Position numbers and translations under genes: made by a program. From the NCBI GenBank assembly GCA_960531495.1, contig OY482860.1, positions 1,942,622-2,006,621 of the forward strand: 64,000 bases of DNA. Reading direction: 5' to 3'. Position 1 is the stretch's first letter, and each line of letters opens with the position of its first letter. Under the pieces are notes generated by a model, which was not told the DNA's origin, ran no database searches, and saw only the letters and a list, made by a program, of their open reading frames with translations. This document shows positions 11,679 through 22,958 of the stretch, piece by piece. Source of the DNA: Zeus faber. Taxonomy: Eukaryota; Chordata; Actinopteri; Zeiformes; Zeidae.

Positions 11679-13324
11679 GAACCCCCCCCTCTAGGGACGT
11701 CCCCTAACGTCCCACCGGGTGGTCGGTGAGTCCTGGATGATGGACGGGTCCAGGATGGCCCGAGAAGGAACCCATGACTTCCCCTCAGGTCCTTACTGCT
11801 CCTAATCCACCAGATACTGGAAGCCCCTACCCCTAGACCTCAGTAGACGCCTGACTGTGTAAGCGGGGGTCCGCTGATGGTCCGGGTTGGCGGTGGGGGT
11901 CTGGAGGAGGGCTGGAGTGGACTCACCTTAACCGGCTTGAGTCAAGAGACATGAAAGGTGGGATGAATGCTGAGAGACCGGGGAAGACGCAGGCGAACAG
12001 CTGCCCGGTTGATGACATGGAGATGGGGAACAGACCCACAAAGCGTGGGACCAGCTTCCTGGATTCAACCTGGAGGGGTAGGTCCCGTGTGGCGAGCCAG
12101 ACCTTCTGTCCCGGGGTGTAGGCAGGAGCTGGGGTACGGCGACGGTTGGCTGACCTCTGATATTGGTCCGAGGTGCAGAGTAGGGTGGCCCGCACCTGCT
12201 GCTAGGTGCGTTGGCAGCGGCGGATGAAAGCCTGGGCAGATGGAAGCTGGCCTTGCATTCCTGCTTTGGAAAAATAGGCCGCTGTTAGCTGCACAACACT
12301 GGAGCGGGGAGAGACCCATAGCGGAGTTGGGCAGGGTGTTATGAGCATATTCAACCCAGAGCAGTAGTTTGGACCAGGACGTATAATTTCTTGAAACCAT
12401 GCAGCGCAGCACAGTCTCCATCTCCTGTGTCATCCTCTCTGACTGGCCATTGGACTGGGAATGGAATCCTGAAGAGAGGCTGACTGTGGCCCCCGGTAGT
12501 ATGCAAAACTCAGCCCAAAAGCAAGAGGTGAATTATGGCTCTCTATCCGAGACGATGTCTCTAGGGAGACCGTGCAACCTGAACAGCTGGTTTAGCATGA
12601 CTTGGGCAGTCTCTCTGGCAGTGGGCAGCTTGGGCAGTAGTATGAATTAAGCCGCCTTTGAGAATCTATCCACCACGGTGAGAATTGTAGCGTTACCTTC
12701 CAAAGTGGGAATGCCTGTGACAAAGTCCAACAAGATGTGGGACCACGGACGACGAGGAATGGGCAGAGGCTGAAGCAGACTCCCTGTGGCTTGACGGGGG
12801 TTCTTGTTCTGTGAACACACAGGACATGCGGCCACAAACTCCCGGGTTTCCTGATCCATAGACTCCCACCAGAAGCGCTGTCGGAGGAGAGAGAGAGTTC
12901 TGGCTAATCACGGGTGGCAAGCTAAGTGGGAGTAATGTCCCCATCGCAGGACCTGGGAACATACATTTGCTGGCACAAACAGGCGGTTATCAGGACAATT
13001 GCTGGGGGATGGGTGACTAGAAAGAGCGTCCTTTACCTTCTGCTCCACTTCCCATGCCACCACTCCGACAATACAGGACCGCGGCAAAATCTCGTCTGGC
13101 TGTAAAGGGTGGTCCTCAGCTTGGTGGATGCATGACAGAGCATCGGGTTTGGTGTTTTTTTGACCCCGTACGGTACGAGAGAGAAAAGTCAAACCGATTG
13201 GAAAAAAGCGCCCACCTGGCCTACCTGGGGCTCAGGCACTTGGCTGACTGAATGTACTCCAGGTTCTCCAGCCAGTGCCTCCACTCCTCCAACGCCATCT
13301 TGATAGCCAACAGTTCCTGGTTCC
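11679..13324 (-). pseudogene. Ty3/gypsy pol 3' half: RNase H end, integrase, chromodomain
   Basis: Reading leftward from 13324: the end of RNase H (NQELLA-like, then a block containing KNTKPDALS near 13140-13165), and the integrase zinc-binding region with CPVCSQNK (about 12810-12835). Next is the integrase core with a [12 protein letters not shown] block near 12700-12740, and a later block with [12 protein letters not shown] near 12330-12365. The C-terminal tether region has [20 protein letters not shown] chromodomain-like end (11700-11860) contains FQYLVD and SWVPSRAILDPS, followed by the polypurine tract and LTR. Stops and frameshifts occur throughout, including inside the chromodomain. 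The gag, protease and RT portions are absent: the element is cut off at about 13324 where ERV sequence starts. It is a different family from the element at 55950. Confidence 0.88.
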
Positions 13325-13665
13325 TGGTTGATGAATGAAGGAGTGACCGCTGACGCTGACTTGATTAAAATAATAGTTTTATTACACAAATCAGCATCAA
13401 ACCAGACTTGCCTAGGACGTCCAGGAGAGAACAAAGCCGCAAGTATTCTCTGCCAAGCGGTGCTCGGCACTCGTTTTAAAAGCTGTACAGAGATAACATA
13501 CCACATCTGGTTCCAACCCATAGGTGTCCACTTAGCCTCTGTCTTGCCATGAATCTAAACATTTCCTTCTCTGGCCAAGATGGAGGAATCAACACAATTC
13601 CTCTCCCATAGGGCCTCTGAATAGACCCGTTGTTATTTTCGTTCTCCGTATGACATGGAAGCAAT
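13325..13665 (-). mobile_element. ERV-A 3' LTR, degraded
   Basis: Aligns by eye with the ERV-B LTRs through shared blocks (gctgacttga, tttattacac, agcatcaaa, ccagacttgcc, acagagataac). Both edges are damaged: the terminal tgtagtttctttg block is missing on the left, and on the right the polypurine/LTR edge seen in ERV-B is replaced by divergent sequence before agtctcgacagag. The right boundary is approximate. Confidence 0.75.
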
Positions 13666-14594
13666 AAATCTACAGTCTCGACAGAGAGAAGAGTAATTGA
13701 ACATACAATGTTAATTGGCTTAATAGAAATCACTTAATAACAAACACAATTGGTTATAATATACCCTTCTGACCATGCTTAGTTGTAGCAATACAGCAAA
13801 TTTGTGGAGTGTGAGAGCAAAAAACCCATCTAGCAGCTTCCTTTCTTAGTACATCCAGCAAACAATCAAGACAGGAAAATTCTCTCACGGTCCCTCTGCC
13901 ACAGGCAACCACCTATGGTACTCCAAATAAATTAACAGAAAAAGCCGAAGGGTTTAGAAAACTGTATAGGATGTTACATATAAATGAATACATTAAGAAC
14001 CTCAGAAATAAATCAAAAAATTTGTCCAAAGTCAGGCTGGTCGACCCATCGAACCTTCCAGTGGACCTTTCCCTGCCTATCACCAATGTCCCTCAAAAAA
14101 ACGCAAAAAATAAGAAAATACCTGAGGTCCCAATGTATTCACTTCATCCTATTACAGACAACTCAAAGAAAACAATAGCAAATCAAAGTAATATGTCTTG
14201 CTAAAAATATCTAGTATAGAGTACAGGATATTCATCAATAATACAGGTTGCATTGTAATAAACAAACTCCAATATTATAAAAACATTCAGGAGACCTGTA
14301 TGTATTGAACTGTTGCTTTTTTAATACCATCAACTTTTAATGATTTTTCGCTCAACACTCCTGATCATGATGTCCTCATTCAGGGTCCGCCGTCCATTTT
14401 CATCCTCCATTTTCGAGTGTCCATGTTTGAGTGTTCAAGTCCATTAGGCTGTCAGGATCTCTGGACACAGCCATCCTCTGACTGGTCCTGAAAGAAGGAA
14501 TCACCAGCAAATATCTTGCACAAACATCAAATACAGTATAATTATTTCACTTTTGCATTATACTTTAACATTATTCCAAAATATGATTAACCAA
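13666..14594 (-). other. ERV-A 3' untranslated region, no env
   Basis: Non-coding sequence matching ERV-B 32199-33138 (for example aatgttaattggcttaatagaaatcac and the caaacatcaaatacagtat block). At 14590-14591 it jumps directly into integrase-coding sequence that in ERV-B lies at 40451. Env is therefore removed by one deletion. Confidence 0.8.
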
Positions 14595-15853
14595 TTCAGA
14601 CCTGTGTGCTGACAGATTTTAATAATGCGATTTTTCAGCACACCATTGATTTTTTCACAAACACCTTGGCTTTGCGGATGATAAACAGCTCCTAAATGTT
14701 GTTTAATTCCCAATTTCTGCAGAATTTATTTTACTGTTCTATCCACGAACTCTTTCCCATTATCTGAGGATATGCGATCTGGAAGTCCCCACCTGCTTAT
14801 GACCTCACGACACAAGAACTTGGCTTGGCAACTGACTGAGCATCTATACGCTTGGTTGTACATGCCTGAGGTTATCATAAAAATCTATCCACGACGACTG
14901 TATCTTTTACCCTCTATTGGTCTCACCATGTCAACAAAATCCACAACCAGCTCATGCATAGGACCTGTCGGAGTTGGAATGTGACCGGGTGGACTCATCA
15001 CACCCCTTATAACATTGTTTTTGAGACAGATTGTACATCTGCCTATGACATAATCAATTTGCTCAAGCAAGTACAATGCCCAAAAAACATACTCTTTTTT
15101 GATTTTTCTCCTTACTTCCCCCCTTGCAACATGGGCTAACCCATGTGCTTCCTGAATCATCAGCCCCAGTAGGTCAGGGGGTGCTTCCATCAGTCCATGA
15201 TTTCTCCAAAGACCAGCAGAATCTTGTGTGGCTCCTCGGTCCAACCATAATTGTTTATCTACGACTGACGCCGCTTCTTGCATCGCGATCACATCTCTGA
15301 GCGTGATTTTATCTTCCAAGTCCACTTCATGGGTGACCAGAAGAACCTTGCCCGCTCTATTTGCTCCTGTAACTGCTTTTGCAGCCTCATCAGCCGCTTT
15401 GTTACCTTGTGTGACCCTTGATGTGTCCATTTTGTGTGCTGCAAACTTAGCTACAGCTATTTCCTTTGGTTTCATCATTGCATGCAACAATTTCATTATC
15501 TGGGCATGATGTATCAGAGAACCATCGGTTTTCTTAAATCCTCGATTTTTCCACACTGATCCAAATAAATGACACATATTATGTGTGTATGCAGAATCTG
15601 TATATATTGTTACTCGTTTGCCTTCGGCCAATAGACAAGCTTCAGTCAGGCCCACAAGCTCAGCAAGCTGTGCAGAAGCAGGTTGTGGTATTACTTCTGC
15701 TTTCTCAACAACAAATTCACTTCCCTGGGCTTTGACTACTGCGTAACCAGCACTCAATGTGTCTCCTATTCGATAGCAGGACCCATCAGTCCAATACTTC
15801 AACATCTGACACATGCAGTGGGAAAGCTTGCAAGTCTGATCTGAGCTTTGCAT
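14595..15853 (-). pseudogene. ERV-A pol: RNase H and integrase
   Basis: A 322-codon open frame (15853-14885) carries RNase H with acidic residues in YWTDGS, AELVGL, YTDSAY and NKAADE contexts. The integrase N-terminal H-H-C-C zinc region (EAHGLAH then CTICLKN) follows, and then the start of the core with VVDFVDM. The frame breaks at 14885. The rest of the core continues in other frames to about 14595; the distal catalytic glutamate context is still readable (CEKINGV near 14670). As in all retroviral pols these domains degrade the RNA of the RNA-DNA hybrid and insert the DNA copy. Nonsense and frameshift changes make it non-functional as one polyprotein. Confidence 0.88.
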
Positions 15854-17125
15854 ATCTCTCTACTTCCTAAACACAATCATGTGGCTCTCCATCCTCTGGT
15901 GTTGGTTAATTCTCAGCTGGATTTACCATGACGCACCTTACTAAGGTGACATGTTCCTGCTCTAAGAGCCTATGATAGTCTCTTAGCCTAGACATAGTCA
16001 ATGTACATTTACCGAAGTTTAAAAGATTTCTGAGACTATGATGGGTAAGAATTGTCACTGGGTAACCCATAGTTACTGATGATGCTTTCTCATACATAAG
16101 ATGAACTCCCACCATTGCTCTGTAGCACATTGGTAGCCCCAATTCTACTTCTGAATAGGCAGTAGAATAAAACAAAACAGGTTGAGGGCTTGTCCCTGTA
16201 CCTGTGGGCTGACAAAGAACTGCACATGCATATTTGCCTCCAGTGGACGTAGCCACATACAGCAAAAAGTTCTTAGAGTAGTCTGGCAACGCTAGCGCTG
16301 GAGCTTCTTGGAGCCTCTGTTTGTTCGTTTCAAATGCCATAAGACCTTGCTATGTCCAGGTGAGGTTACAATGGAGTTGAGCATTCCCAGTCTCTTTGAT
16401 CATGGCTCTCAAAGGCCCTGTTAGGCAGGCATAATCTTCTACCAAGGCTGAAGAATATCCCGCAATGCCAAGACATGTCATCATCTCTCTGACTGTTCTA
16501 GGCTTTGGTGCCTTTCGAATAGCTTCCAAATGACTCTCAGAGATGGTTCTGTGTCCGTGGGTTTTGTTTGACCCAAATAAACGACTTTTTCTTGACAATA
16601 CTGTAGCTTCTTCTGAGAGGCCTTGTGTCCCTTGTCTGCCAATAGCTGTAACAGTTTGATTGAGTCCTCATGGCATGTTTCCTTATCTGGTGAACAGATG
16701 ACGATGTCGTCCACATACTGAATGACAGTACTTTTCAAGATCTGATCAATCCCAGCCAAGTCATCCTGCAACACTTTATTGAAAATGTGAGGGTTTGAAT
16801 CCTTGCGGGAGCTTCTTGTACTTGAAGGTTTGGCCTTTGTATGTGAATCCAAACAACCCTTGACTTTCTTCGCTCAGTGGAACACTGAAAATGCTCCACA
16901 CAAATCCAACACTGTGAAGTGTGTAGCCTCTGGAGGAATTTGTGCTAGCAAGATATGTGGATCTGCTACATCTGCTGGAAAATCCTGCACCACTTCATTT
17001 ATCGCTCTTAAATCATGTACCAAGCGATAGGACTTCAATTTGTGGTTCAATCCCTTTGATTGCCTCCTCCTTTAGTGGGTACTGGTTCTTCCAAGGAGGT
17101 TTGGTTCCTGGTCTCAGTTCAACTC
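15854..17125 (-). pseudogene. ERV-A pol: reverse transcriptase and connection
   Basis: Broken into open frames 16852-16481, 16598-16350 and 16340-15906. The active-site block QYVDDIVICS is at about 16693-16720 (YVDD codons 16706-16717), followed by the connection domain with LPDYSKNFLLYV and TILTHHSLRNLL, which leads into RNase H. Palm and finger blocks lie at 16853-17040 with stops. The pattern is gamma/epsilon-like retroviral RT. ERV-B holds a less damaged copy of the same region. Confidence 0.88.
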
Positions 17126-17351
17126 ACACCGGTTGGGCGGACTTCACAAGTCCGATGTCAATACTATGTCGTGACGACAAACATTCAGGAATTTGTTGCA
17201 GCATCTCCTCTCTCATGCTGTCTGAGTCCAATTTAGCGCTGAACATTGACTCATGTGTCATCTGTATCACTTATGGTTGTCCTTGTCCTTGAGCTGAAAT
17301 CACGATTTTCATGAACTTCTGCTCTTCACTTATCCAGATAGCAAGATTCTA
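17126..17351 (-). other. ERV-A pol linker between 2H-like domain and RT
   Basis: About 225 bp that still reads as protein with one or two stops (blocks such as MTHESMFSAKLDSDS and QQIPECLSSRH) and connects the 2H-like domain to RT. ERV-B lacks this segment entirely, with a clean join at [15 protein letters not shown]. No known domain is recognised in it; it may simply be an extended RT N-terminal region. Confidence 0.6.
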
Positions 17352-18125
17352 CTATATTGGTGAAAAAATGGCTTCCTCAGCTTCTGCCATCATTTCTCCG
17401 ATATGCTTCTGTTCAAATCCTTCAGCCACCATTAAAGTCACATGTGTCACACTTTTCTCAATGTCATAATCTTTCTTGAGATACTCATTCGTGTTTATCT
17501 TCATAGCTGCTCCTTGTGGTCCCACAATTATGCAGCACGAGGTCAGCTGAACTTGCTTGGGTTGACTACTTAACCATTCTTCTGGATCCAATTGGTCAGC
17601 TTTTCTGAAATATTTCAGCGTGCAGTGATGTGGATACTCAGGGGGCTTAGCATCAGGCATATTTGGCACAATGAACTTCTCCCACATCTGGGCTGGCTCT
17701 AATAGCTCTGGACTAAGATTTCCAATCCAATATACTGAAGAAGTCTCGGTCTCTGGTGCCATAAATAATTGGTGGTAGACATCAGGTGGCACATCCACCA
17801 GACAGCCGTCCGGTGTACACCTTATTGCACAATTTAGTTTGCACATAGCATCTCTTCCCAAGAGTGCAATGGGCGTATGTTCTGACACCAAAATAGGTAG
17901 TGTGGCTTTCAGATTTTTATAGCAGAGCTCAATTGGTTTTGTGAGAGGAATCAGCCGTTTCACACTTTCAAACCCGATTGTCCGTACCAATTGGTCAGAC
18001 ATGGGGAGATGTATAGCATCTTCAGGCCGAACACAGGTGAATTCTGCTCCGCAATCTGCCATTACTTCCAATGGCTTATCATTTATTTTCACCTCTATTT
18101 TTGGATCTTGCTCCGGCCCTGACAC
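17352..18125 (-). CDS. ERV-A pol segment: retropepsin plus 2H phosphoesterase-like domain
   Basis: A 257-codon open frame with no internal stop. Residues 1-118 form a retroviral aspartic protease: the catalytic-loop position reads ADCGAEF (residues 23-29, so DCG rather than the usual DTG/DSG), a flap-like region follows, and the closing LLGRDAM block is at residues 88-94. Residues 128-250 are unrelated to protease and contain HHCTLKYF (H167, T169) and [10 protein letters not shown] (H228, T230). Two H-x-T-hydrophobic motifs 61 residues apart, each followed by a predicted strand, fit the 2H phosphoesterase superfamily, whose paired motifs form the active site of enzymes cutting 2',3'-cyclic or 2',5' phosphodiester bonds. 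The stop at 17352 is at a site where pol would be expected to continue. The protease call is firm. The 2H call is an inference from motif pattern, strengthened by conservation in ERV-B at 43058-43480. Confidence 0.8.
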   Translation of the reverse strand: MSGPEQDPKIEVKINDKPLEVMADCGAEFTCVRPEDAIHLPMSDQLVRTIGFESVKRLIPLTKPIELCYKNLKATLPILVSEHTPIALLGRDAMCKLNCAIRCTPDGCLVDVPPDVYHQLFMAPETETSSVYWIGNLSPELLEPAQMWEKFIVPNMPDAKPPEYPHHCTLKYFRKADQLDPEEWLSSQPKQVQLTSCCIIVGPQGAAMKINTNEYLKKDYDIEKSVTHVTLMVAEGFEQKHIGEMMAEAEEAIFSPI

Positions 18126-18260
18126 TACCAGCTCACACCTCCCTTTCGTGTCTTCCGGGCACCCCTAGAAACCAGGTTCCGGACCCCTGTAAGGGTTCGC
18201 CGGTCCCCTGGATGGCTGTGGTTGTCCTCTGAAGCCTCCTCTGAAGCCTCCTTGGAACCT

Positions 18261-20190
18261 CTAGCAGTCACGTGCAAAATGACCTAGTTGTCCACAATTA
18301 TGACACGCTCCTTGAGACTGTTGGAAATTTCCTCCTCTTCCTCTTCCCAAATTTCCTTGACCTCTTCCTCTCCATGTTTGTGGTTGGTCAAAAACTGGCT
18401 GTGGAAAGGACACAGTGGGGACCACAGGTGGTTGAATCTGAATCTGTCCTTGCTGTGGCTGTGGTGGTAATTGATTTGGTTGTGACTGGCTCTGCATAAC
18501 CACAGCTTGTTTCTTTTCCTTCCTCTTGTTGTCCAACAACTGTGTTTGGTTGAGTTTTATGAGAGTCTCCTGGCCCTGTTCCTTCTGGTCATGCTCCTTT
18601 TTCCGATATAGCTCCACTTGATGGGCTATGTGGTCCGTATAAACACCTTTGGTCATCCTTCCAAGACCAACCACTTCTGCCAATTTGCTCCTCACTTGTA
18701 GAGGCAGCCACTTCTGTATTTTAGCTCAGAGAATTGATTTCTCCATTTGATTCTGGATCTGGATCCTTTCCTGTGACATTTCTCCACACTTGATGAGTTC
18801 TTGACACATAAGCCCTTGGATTTTCCTGTGGGCCCAATGCCTCGATAAAGATGTTGTCCGGGTGTACGTTTGTTGGAAAGGCATCTTTCAATGCTCTCCA
18901 CATCCGACCTCTACTTGCAGCAAACAATTCTGGATCATACACTGCAGTTGCCACTTATCTGTTAATGCCTGCCGCCTGCAGGATCTCTTCCATAGCTGGG
19001 ACTCCAATGAGACTGGCCAAAAGTCTTTTAATATCTCCCATGGCAGGCAGTGTTCCCACCAAAACCTCTTCCAGCTTTGAGATCCACGGATGTGCTCCAT
19101 CTTGAAGAGTGGGTAACTTTTCAAGTATGTTAGTCATGTCTGTATTCTGCCAAGGATGGTATTCTAAATCTTGTCCTCCAATTATCACTGGATACATTTT
19201 GTCGGGTCTCTTTCCTTTTCTTGGACGTAGTCCATACCTCAACGTGTCTGGCTTTTGAGGCATTTTCTTCTGTAGTTTCTTCTCCGTTATTTTTAGTTCT
19301 TGTAATCATTTTTCCAATGCTTGTAGATCTTCGGGACAGGTGGAGTCACGTATGTCCTCGAGGCATTTGTCTATACTCCTCTCAATCTCTCTTAAAACCA
19401 TGCGTCTGTCATCTCCTACCCCAGTGCTGGCTGCTAACGGTTGAAAACAGGAAGGACCTTCTTTCTCCGATTCTTCATCGCTTTCACCTTGTTCACTCTC
19501 ATCCGTGTCGTCCGTTGCTGGTGCCATTTTCCTCACTGGTCGATCTCCTTTTTTCTCCGCTTTAGCCAATATCCGTCTGACTGCGGGGTCGTATCCTCCA
19601 ATAGCTTCGTCAAAGTCACTCCCAATCTCTTCTCCTATTTCCAGACTTCTGACTCGTTGTCTGCTTCCCAGACGGTTCCTTCTCTTGGTATTGTTGGAGC
19701 TCGGATACATCTTCATGGTTGTTTTAGCCTTGCCCATCTCTACTATTTGCTCATCGTCATCTTTGAAGAGATAGTTGCCCTCCTGTGTAATCACTGGGAG
19801 CTGGGGATAAACATCAGTGAACTTCATCACCTTCTCATAAGGCGGGGGCTTCTTTACAGATGCTGCATGTGAAAAGGGTGCGTAATCTTCTCCATCAATT
19901 TTTCTGTTTCCTTTTCATTTTTCTTTATTTCTTGTCTACTTTGTTCTCTTTTTTCCTTTGCAGTTTGAACCATGTCTGTCCCTCCTTTGCGAACAGCTGC
20001 AGAATGCCAAGCTCTGTTTGTCTTTTTTCCGTGCGTCTCTTTTCTTCCTTGTCTTTCTTTTGATTTACTTTATATGTGGACAAAAGCACCTGCATTGTTT
20101 TAATCACATCCGGGTTAGGAGTTCCTTCAACTGGCCACGGTTGTTCAATGTCAGGCCAACGCTTGCTCCATTTTCCTGATATTTTTGCAA
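18261..20190 (-). pseudogene. ERV-A gag
   Basis: Read leftward in four broken frames. The N-terminal lysine- and glutamate-rich coiled-coil-like segment lies at 20107-19925. A matrix/linker part (19830-19306) includes an acidic tract with DESEQGESDEESEKEG. Capsid-like blocks (19263-18721) contain WQNTDMTNILEKLP, HPWISKLEEVLVG and LFAASRGRMWRALKDAF. The C-terminal nucleocapsid (18695-18261) has a Q/P-rich stretch, a glycine/arginine-rich RGRGQGNLGRGRGG tract and one zinc knuckle [14 protein letters not shown] (CX2CX4HX4C). One knuckle is typical of gamma/epsilon-like retroviruses. The start codon is not clear: the first ATG near the leader (about 20263) leads into a different frame. Confidence 0.85.
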
Positions 20191-21729
20191 AGTCTTTAAT
20201 AAGGGGATTTTTTTTTGCACTACATCAATAGGAATGATTTATTTTGTAATTTTAGGATCCATTTTTGATTTCCTCATGATCCTCTTGTTTTATTTAATTG
20301 TAAATCGAATCAAATAATTTTAAAAATTTGTTTATAAAGCCCTGTGTAATCACGCTCAACCAAAAACAGCTGAATTTACCAACCCCAAAGGAGACCAATT
20401 GCTTCCCACTTGTGAAAGCCAATTCACTTGTTCACCATCTGATGCATCTGATCACACTCATTTATGTTATATTATCAAAATGATGTCAATGTCCACTCCC
20501 AAAACAGCCTAGATAAGCCCTACTCAGATAATGAAACCAATATTCACAGAACTCAACAGTATTTAAATTAATTCAGCTTTTCCACATGTGATCAATCAAT
20601 CAATAATACCCCATTAATTAGGGAAATGCCTTAATGAGTCAGTCCGTTGCCAAGTCTCTCACTAAATAATTGCAAATGCAGTGTATGAAAAAGAACTACT
20701 ACAAACCTTTATGTGAAAACAAGCTAAACATGTATATTATAACTAAATGTATAGACATATGGGTAAATGCAGTTGAGGTCTGTTGAAAGAGTTTGTGGAT
20801 AAAACCGTACTGGCCTTTAACTGGTTTCGATGGATTCAGGATTCCAGAACGTTGTCAACCGCAAGCCTCAGTATCCATGAAGATCTGCCAGATGTCTTGT
20901 CATCTCCCCTTTGAATGATCCAATTCAGACCCATTCCATCTTCTCTGTCTTTCCCCCAGCTTTCACTCAGCATAATAAAAAAGAGGAAGAAAAAAAAAAG
21001 AAAAATAACAACAGAAGAGTTCAATGTCTTAGGCTCACTCTAAATTCTTATACACACTGTTATACAATTCAGTGAGACATGCATTATCAGCTTTTTATTT
21101 CTTGCGCATTTTAAATAAAGCAATGTTTAATGTTATTCATGCAATGCATTTAAAGTTTAAAGCGAATATTAGTCAATCTGATATCACCTTTAATTAGTTA
21201 TTTATATTCTATTTATTTTTATTTTATTTCATTATTTTTATTCTATTTATCTATTTATCTTTATTTTATCTTATTTTTTCTTCTAACTACTGAGAAAAAA
21301 GTGTAGAGGTGGGGCTCAACACAGCCCCTCTTGCACCACCCCTTGCTCCACCTCTTAAATTTAGCAAAGACTTCCAGTATGGACTGGTCATCAGCAAGTG
21401 AACATCCTGTTTTGGCTCCCGTAGGAACAGCCCAGTTCAATGCAGTTTCGCACAGTCATAAATCATAGCTGTTTTTTTCTCAGCAGCCGCAACACAAAAC
21501 CTCTTTTCTAGCATCAAAAACCAGCGTCTACCTTCACCCCAACAAGACCATCCACTCTTTTAACCGGACAGGACTCACAGAAATCACCGCCACACACACC
21601 CCAAGCATAAAAAGAAAAAGAAAAACCCCACACACTAATCAAACAATTCACAAATCCTACTTCCAATTCAGAGCAGGAAATTTTCTTTTCTTTCCTGAAT
21701 GTGTACATGCACGTGTAGGCAGACTGTGG

Positions 21730-21960
21730 CTCTCGTCCTTTAGAAGGCTCATTTTGTTATCAAATATATAAAGTCCTGTAAAGGTTCATATCCTTTATCA
21801 AATGTACAAACGTCCTTGGAAAAAAGGCTCATATATATTTATCAAATGTTCTTAAATAAAAAGGGTCATATATATTAATCAAACATCCTTAAAGAAAGGC
21901 TCATATATTTTTTTCAACTTTACAAAGTCCGTATACAGGCTCATATATGTTTAACACTAA
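21730..21960. repeat. Tandem array in ERV-A leader, ~40-50 bp units
   Basis: Five or six imperfect units of the form ggctcatatatnnttatcaaa followed by a gtcctt-like segment. The same array sits at the equivalent position in ERV-B (47013-47250), where units are better conserved and read tataaacgtcctt. Confidence 0.85.
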
Positions 21961-22317
21961 AGGGGCAAGACATGTTTGTCTTTATGTATTATTCAACTGC
22001 TCACCTCATATGTATACCTATTTAATAACACATATATTCTATATATCACTTACACATACACAAAACTTACACAAAGCTCTTCACACATCTGTAGCTAAGG
22101 CACTTTCACACTCACACACACAAAAATAAAAAAGAAAATGATATCCAGCAGCACATCTGATCCTCCAAAGACTTCAACAGCGCTTAGCTTTATGTTTTAA
22201 CGTCGACTCATTTATACTTTTCTAATTTCATCAAAATTTTCACTTTGGCCAATCAGATTCTCTCGTCGTGCATGTTCACTAGTTCTCCTGGGCAGGTTCC
22301 GCCCTGTTTTTCCCCAC

Positions 22318-22556
22318 TTTTCTCAAACTTTATTTTTCATCTTTTAAGCCTTTAACTTGTAGCTCTTTTTACGTCACTTTTCATCTTTTTCATCTGACTT
22401 TAGACTTAACTTTTACCTCTTTTTCACTTTTCATCTTTTCATCTTACTTTAGGCTTTTAATTTTTATCTCTTTTTCACTTTTCATCTTTTTCATCTTACT
22501 TAGGCTTTTAACTTTTATCTCTTTTTCACTTTACTTTCATCTTTTTCATCTTCATT
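22318..22556. repeat. Tandem array in ERV-A leader, ~65 bp units
   Basis: About four units built from ttttcatctttttcatctta followed by aggcttttaacttttatctctttttcac. ERV-B has only about one and a half units (47640-47740), so the array differs in copy number between the two proviruses. Confidence 0.85.
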
Positions 22557-22958
22557 CATATAATTTTATCTTGAGTCAATTCCCCTGGCCAGGGTTATTT
22601 CCTCTTTGTTTTTCCTACCTAGATTTGACTATATTATATTTTCATAGGGCCAACTTTCACTCAGCAGCTAGTGTACACATGTCTTACTGTTAAAAAGATA
22701 CAGGCCCTGTCTTAATTTAATCTTGCATGGTTATTTAACTGTGTTTGAGTTACTAATTCTGCCATTCTAATATTACTTTTTACTTCAACTTCATTCTCTT
22801 TTACCTTATTTCTCGTCTTTATTCTGTATTTCTCTTTTTCTTTGTTTTCTTTGTTTCTCTCTTATTCCCCTTATTTACGTCTTTTACAACTTAATAAACC
22901 CCTATTTAGATGGAAACTTACTTCACACATCAACACATCATCTCCATCTCCGCACAAT

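Larger units (their letters stand above)
13325..22958 (-). mobile_element. ERV copy A (5' LTR and env lost)
   Basis: Minus-strand endogenous retrovirus, about 9.6 kb, colinear with ERV-B at 31858-48618. Order in its own sense: leader with tandem repeats (22958-20191), gag (about 20190-18261), protease plus 2H-like domain (18125-17352), RT, RNase H, integrase (to about 14595), then directly the 3' non-coding part and LTR. The 5' LTR and about 150 bp of leader are missing at 22958, where a LINE 3' end begins. The last bases of the 3' LTR are missing at 13325, where it abuts a gypsy fragment. The env region (about 2.9 kb in ERV-B once later insertions are discounted) is absent. Single Cys-His zinc knuckle, YVDD RT motif and pol order suggest the gamma/epsilon-like class. 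Confidence 0.9.
20191..22958 (-). other. ERV-A 5' leader with tandem repeats
   Basis: About 2.7 kb of non-coding sequence between gag and the missing 5' LTR, colinear with ERV-B 45600-48262. AT-rich, with polypyrimidine stretches on the plus strand (purine-rich in the viral RNA sense) and two repeat arrays listed separately. No protein family is visible. A leader this long is unusual for simple retroviruses. Confidence 0.75.

Noticed and set aside
21730..22556. CRISPR-like array
   Set aside because: Units are contiguous degenerate tandem repeats with no unique spacers, in a vertebrate ERV leader.
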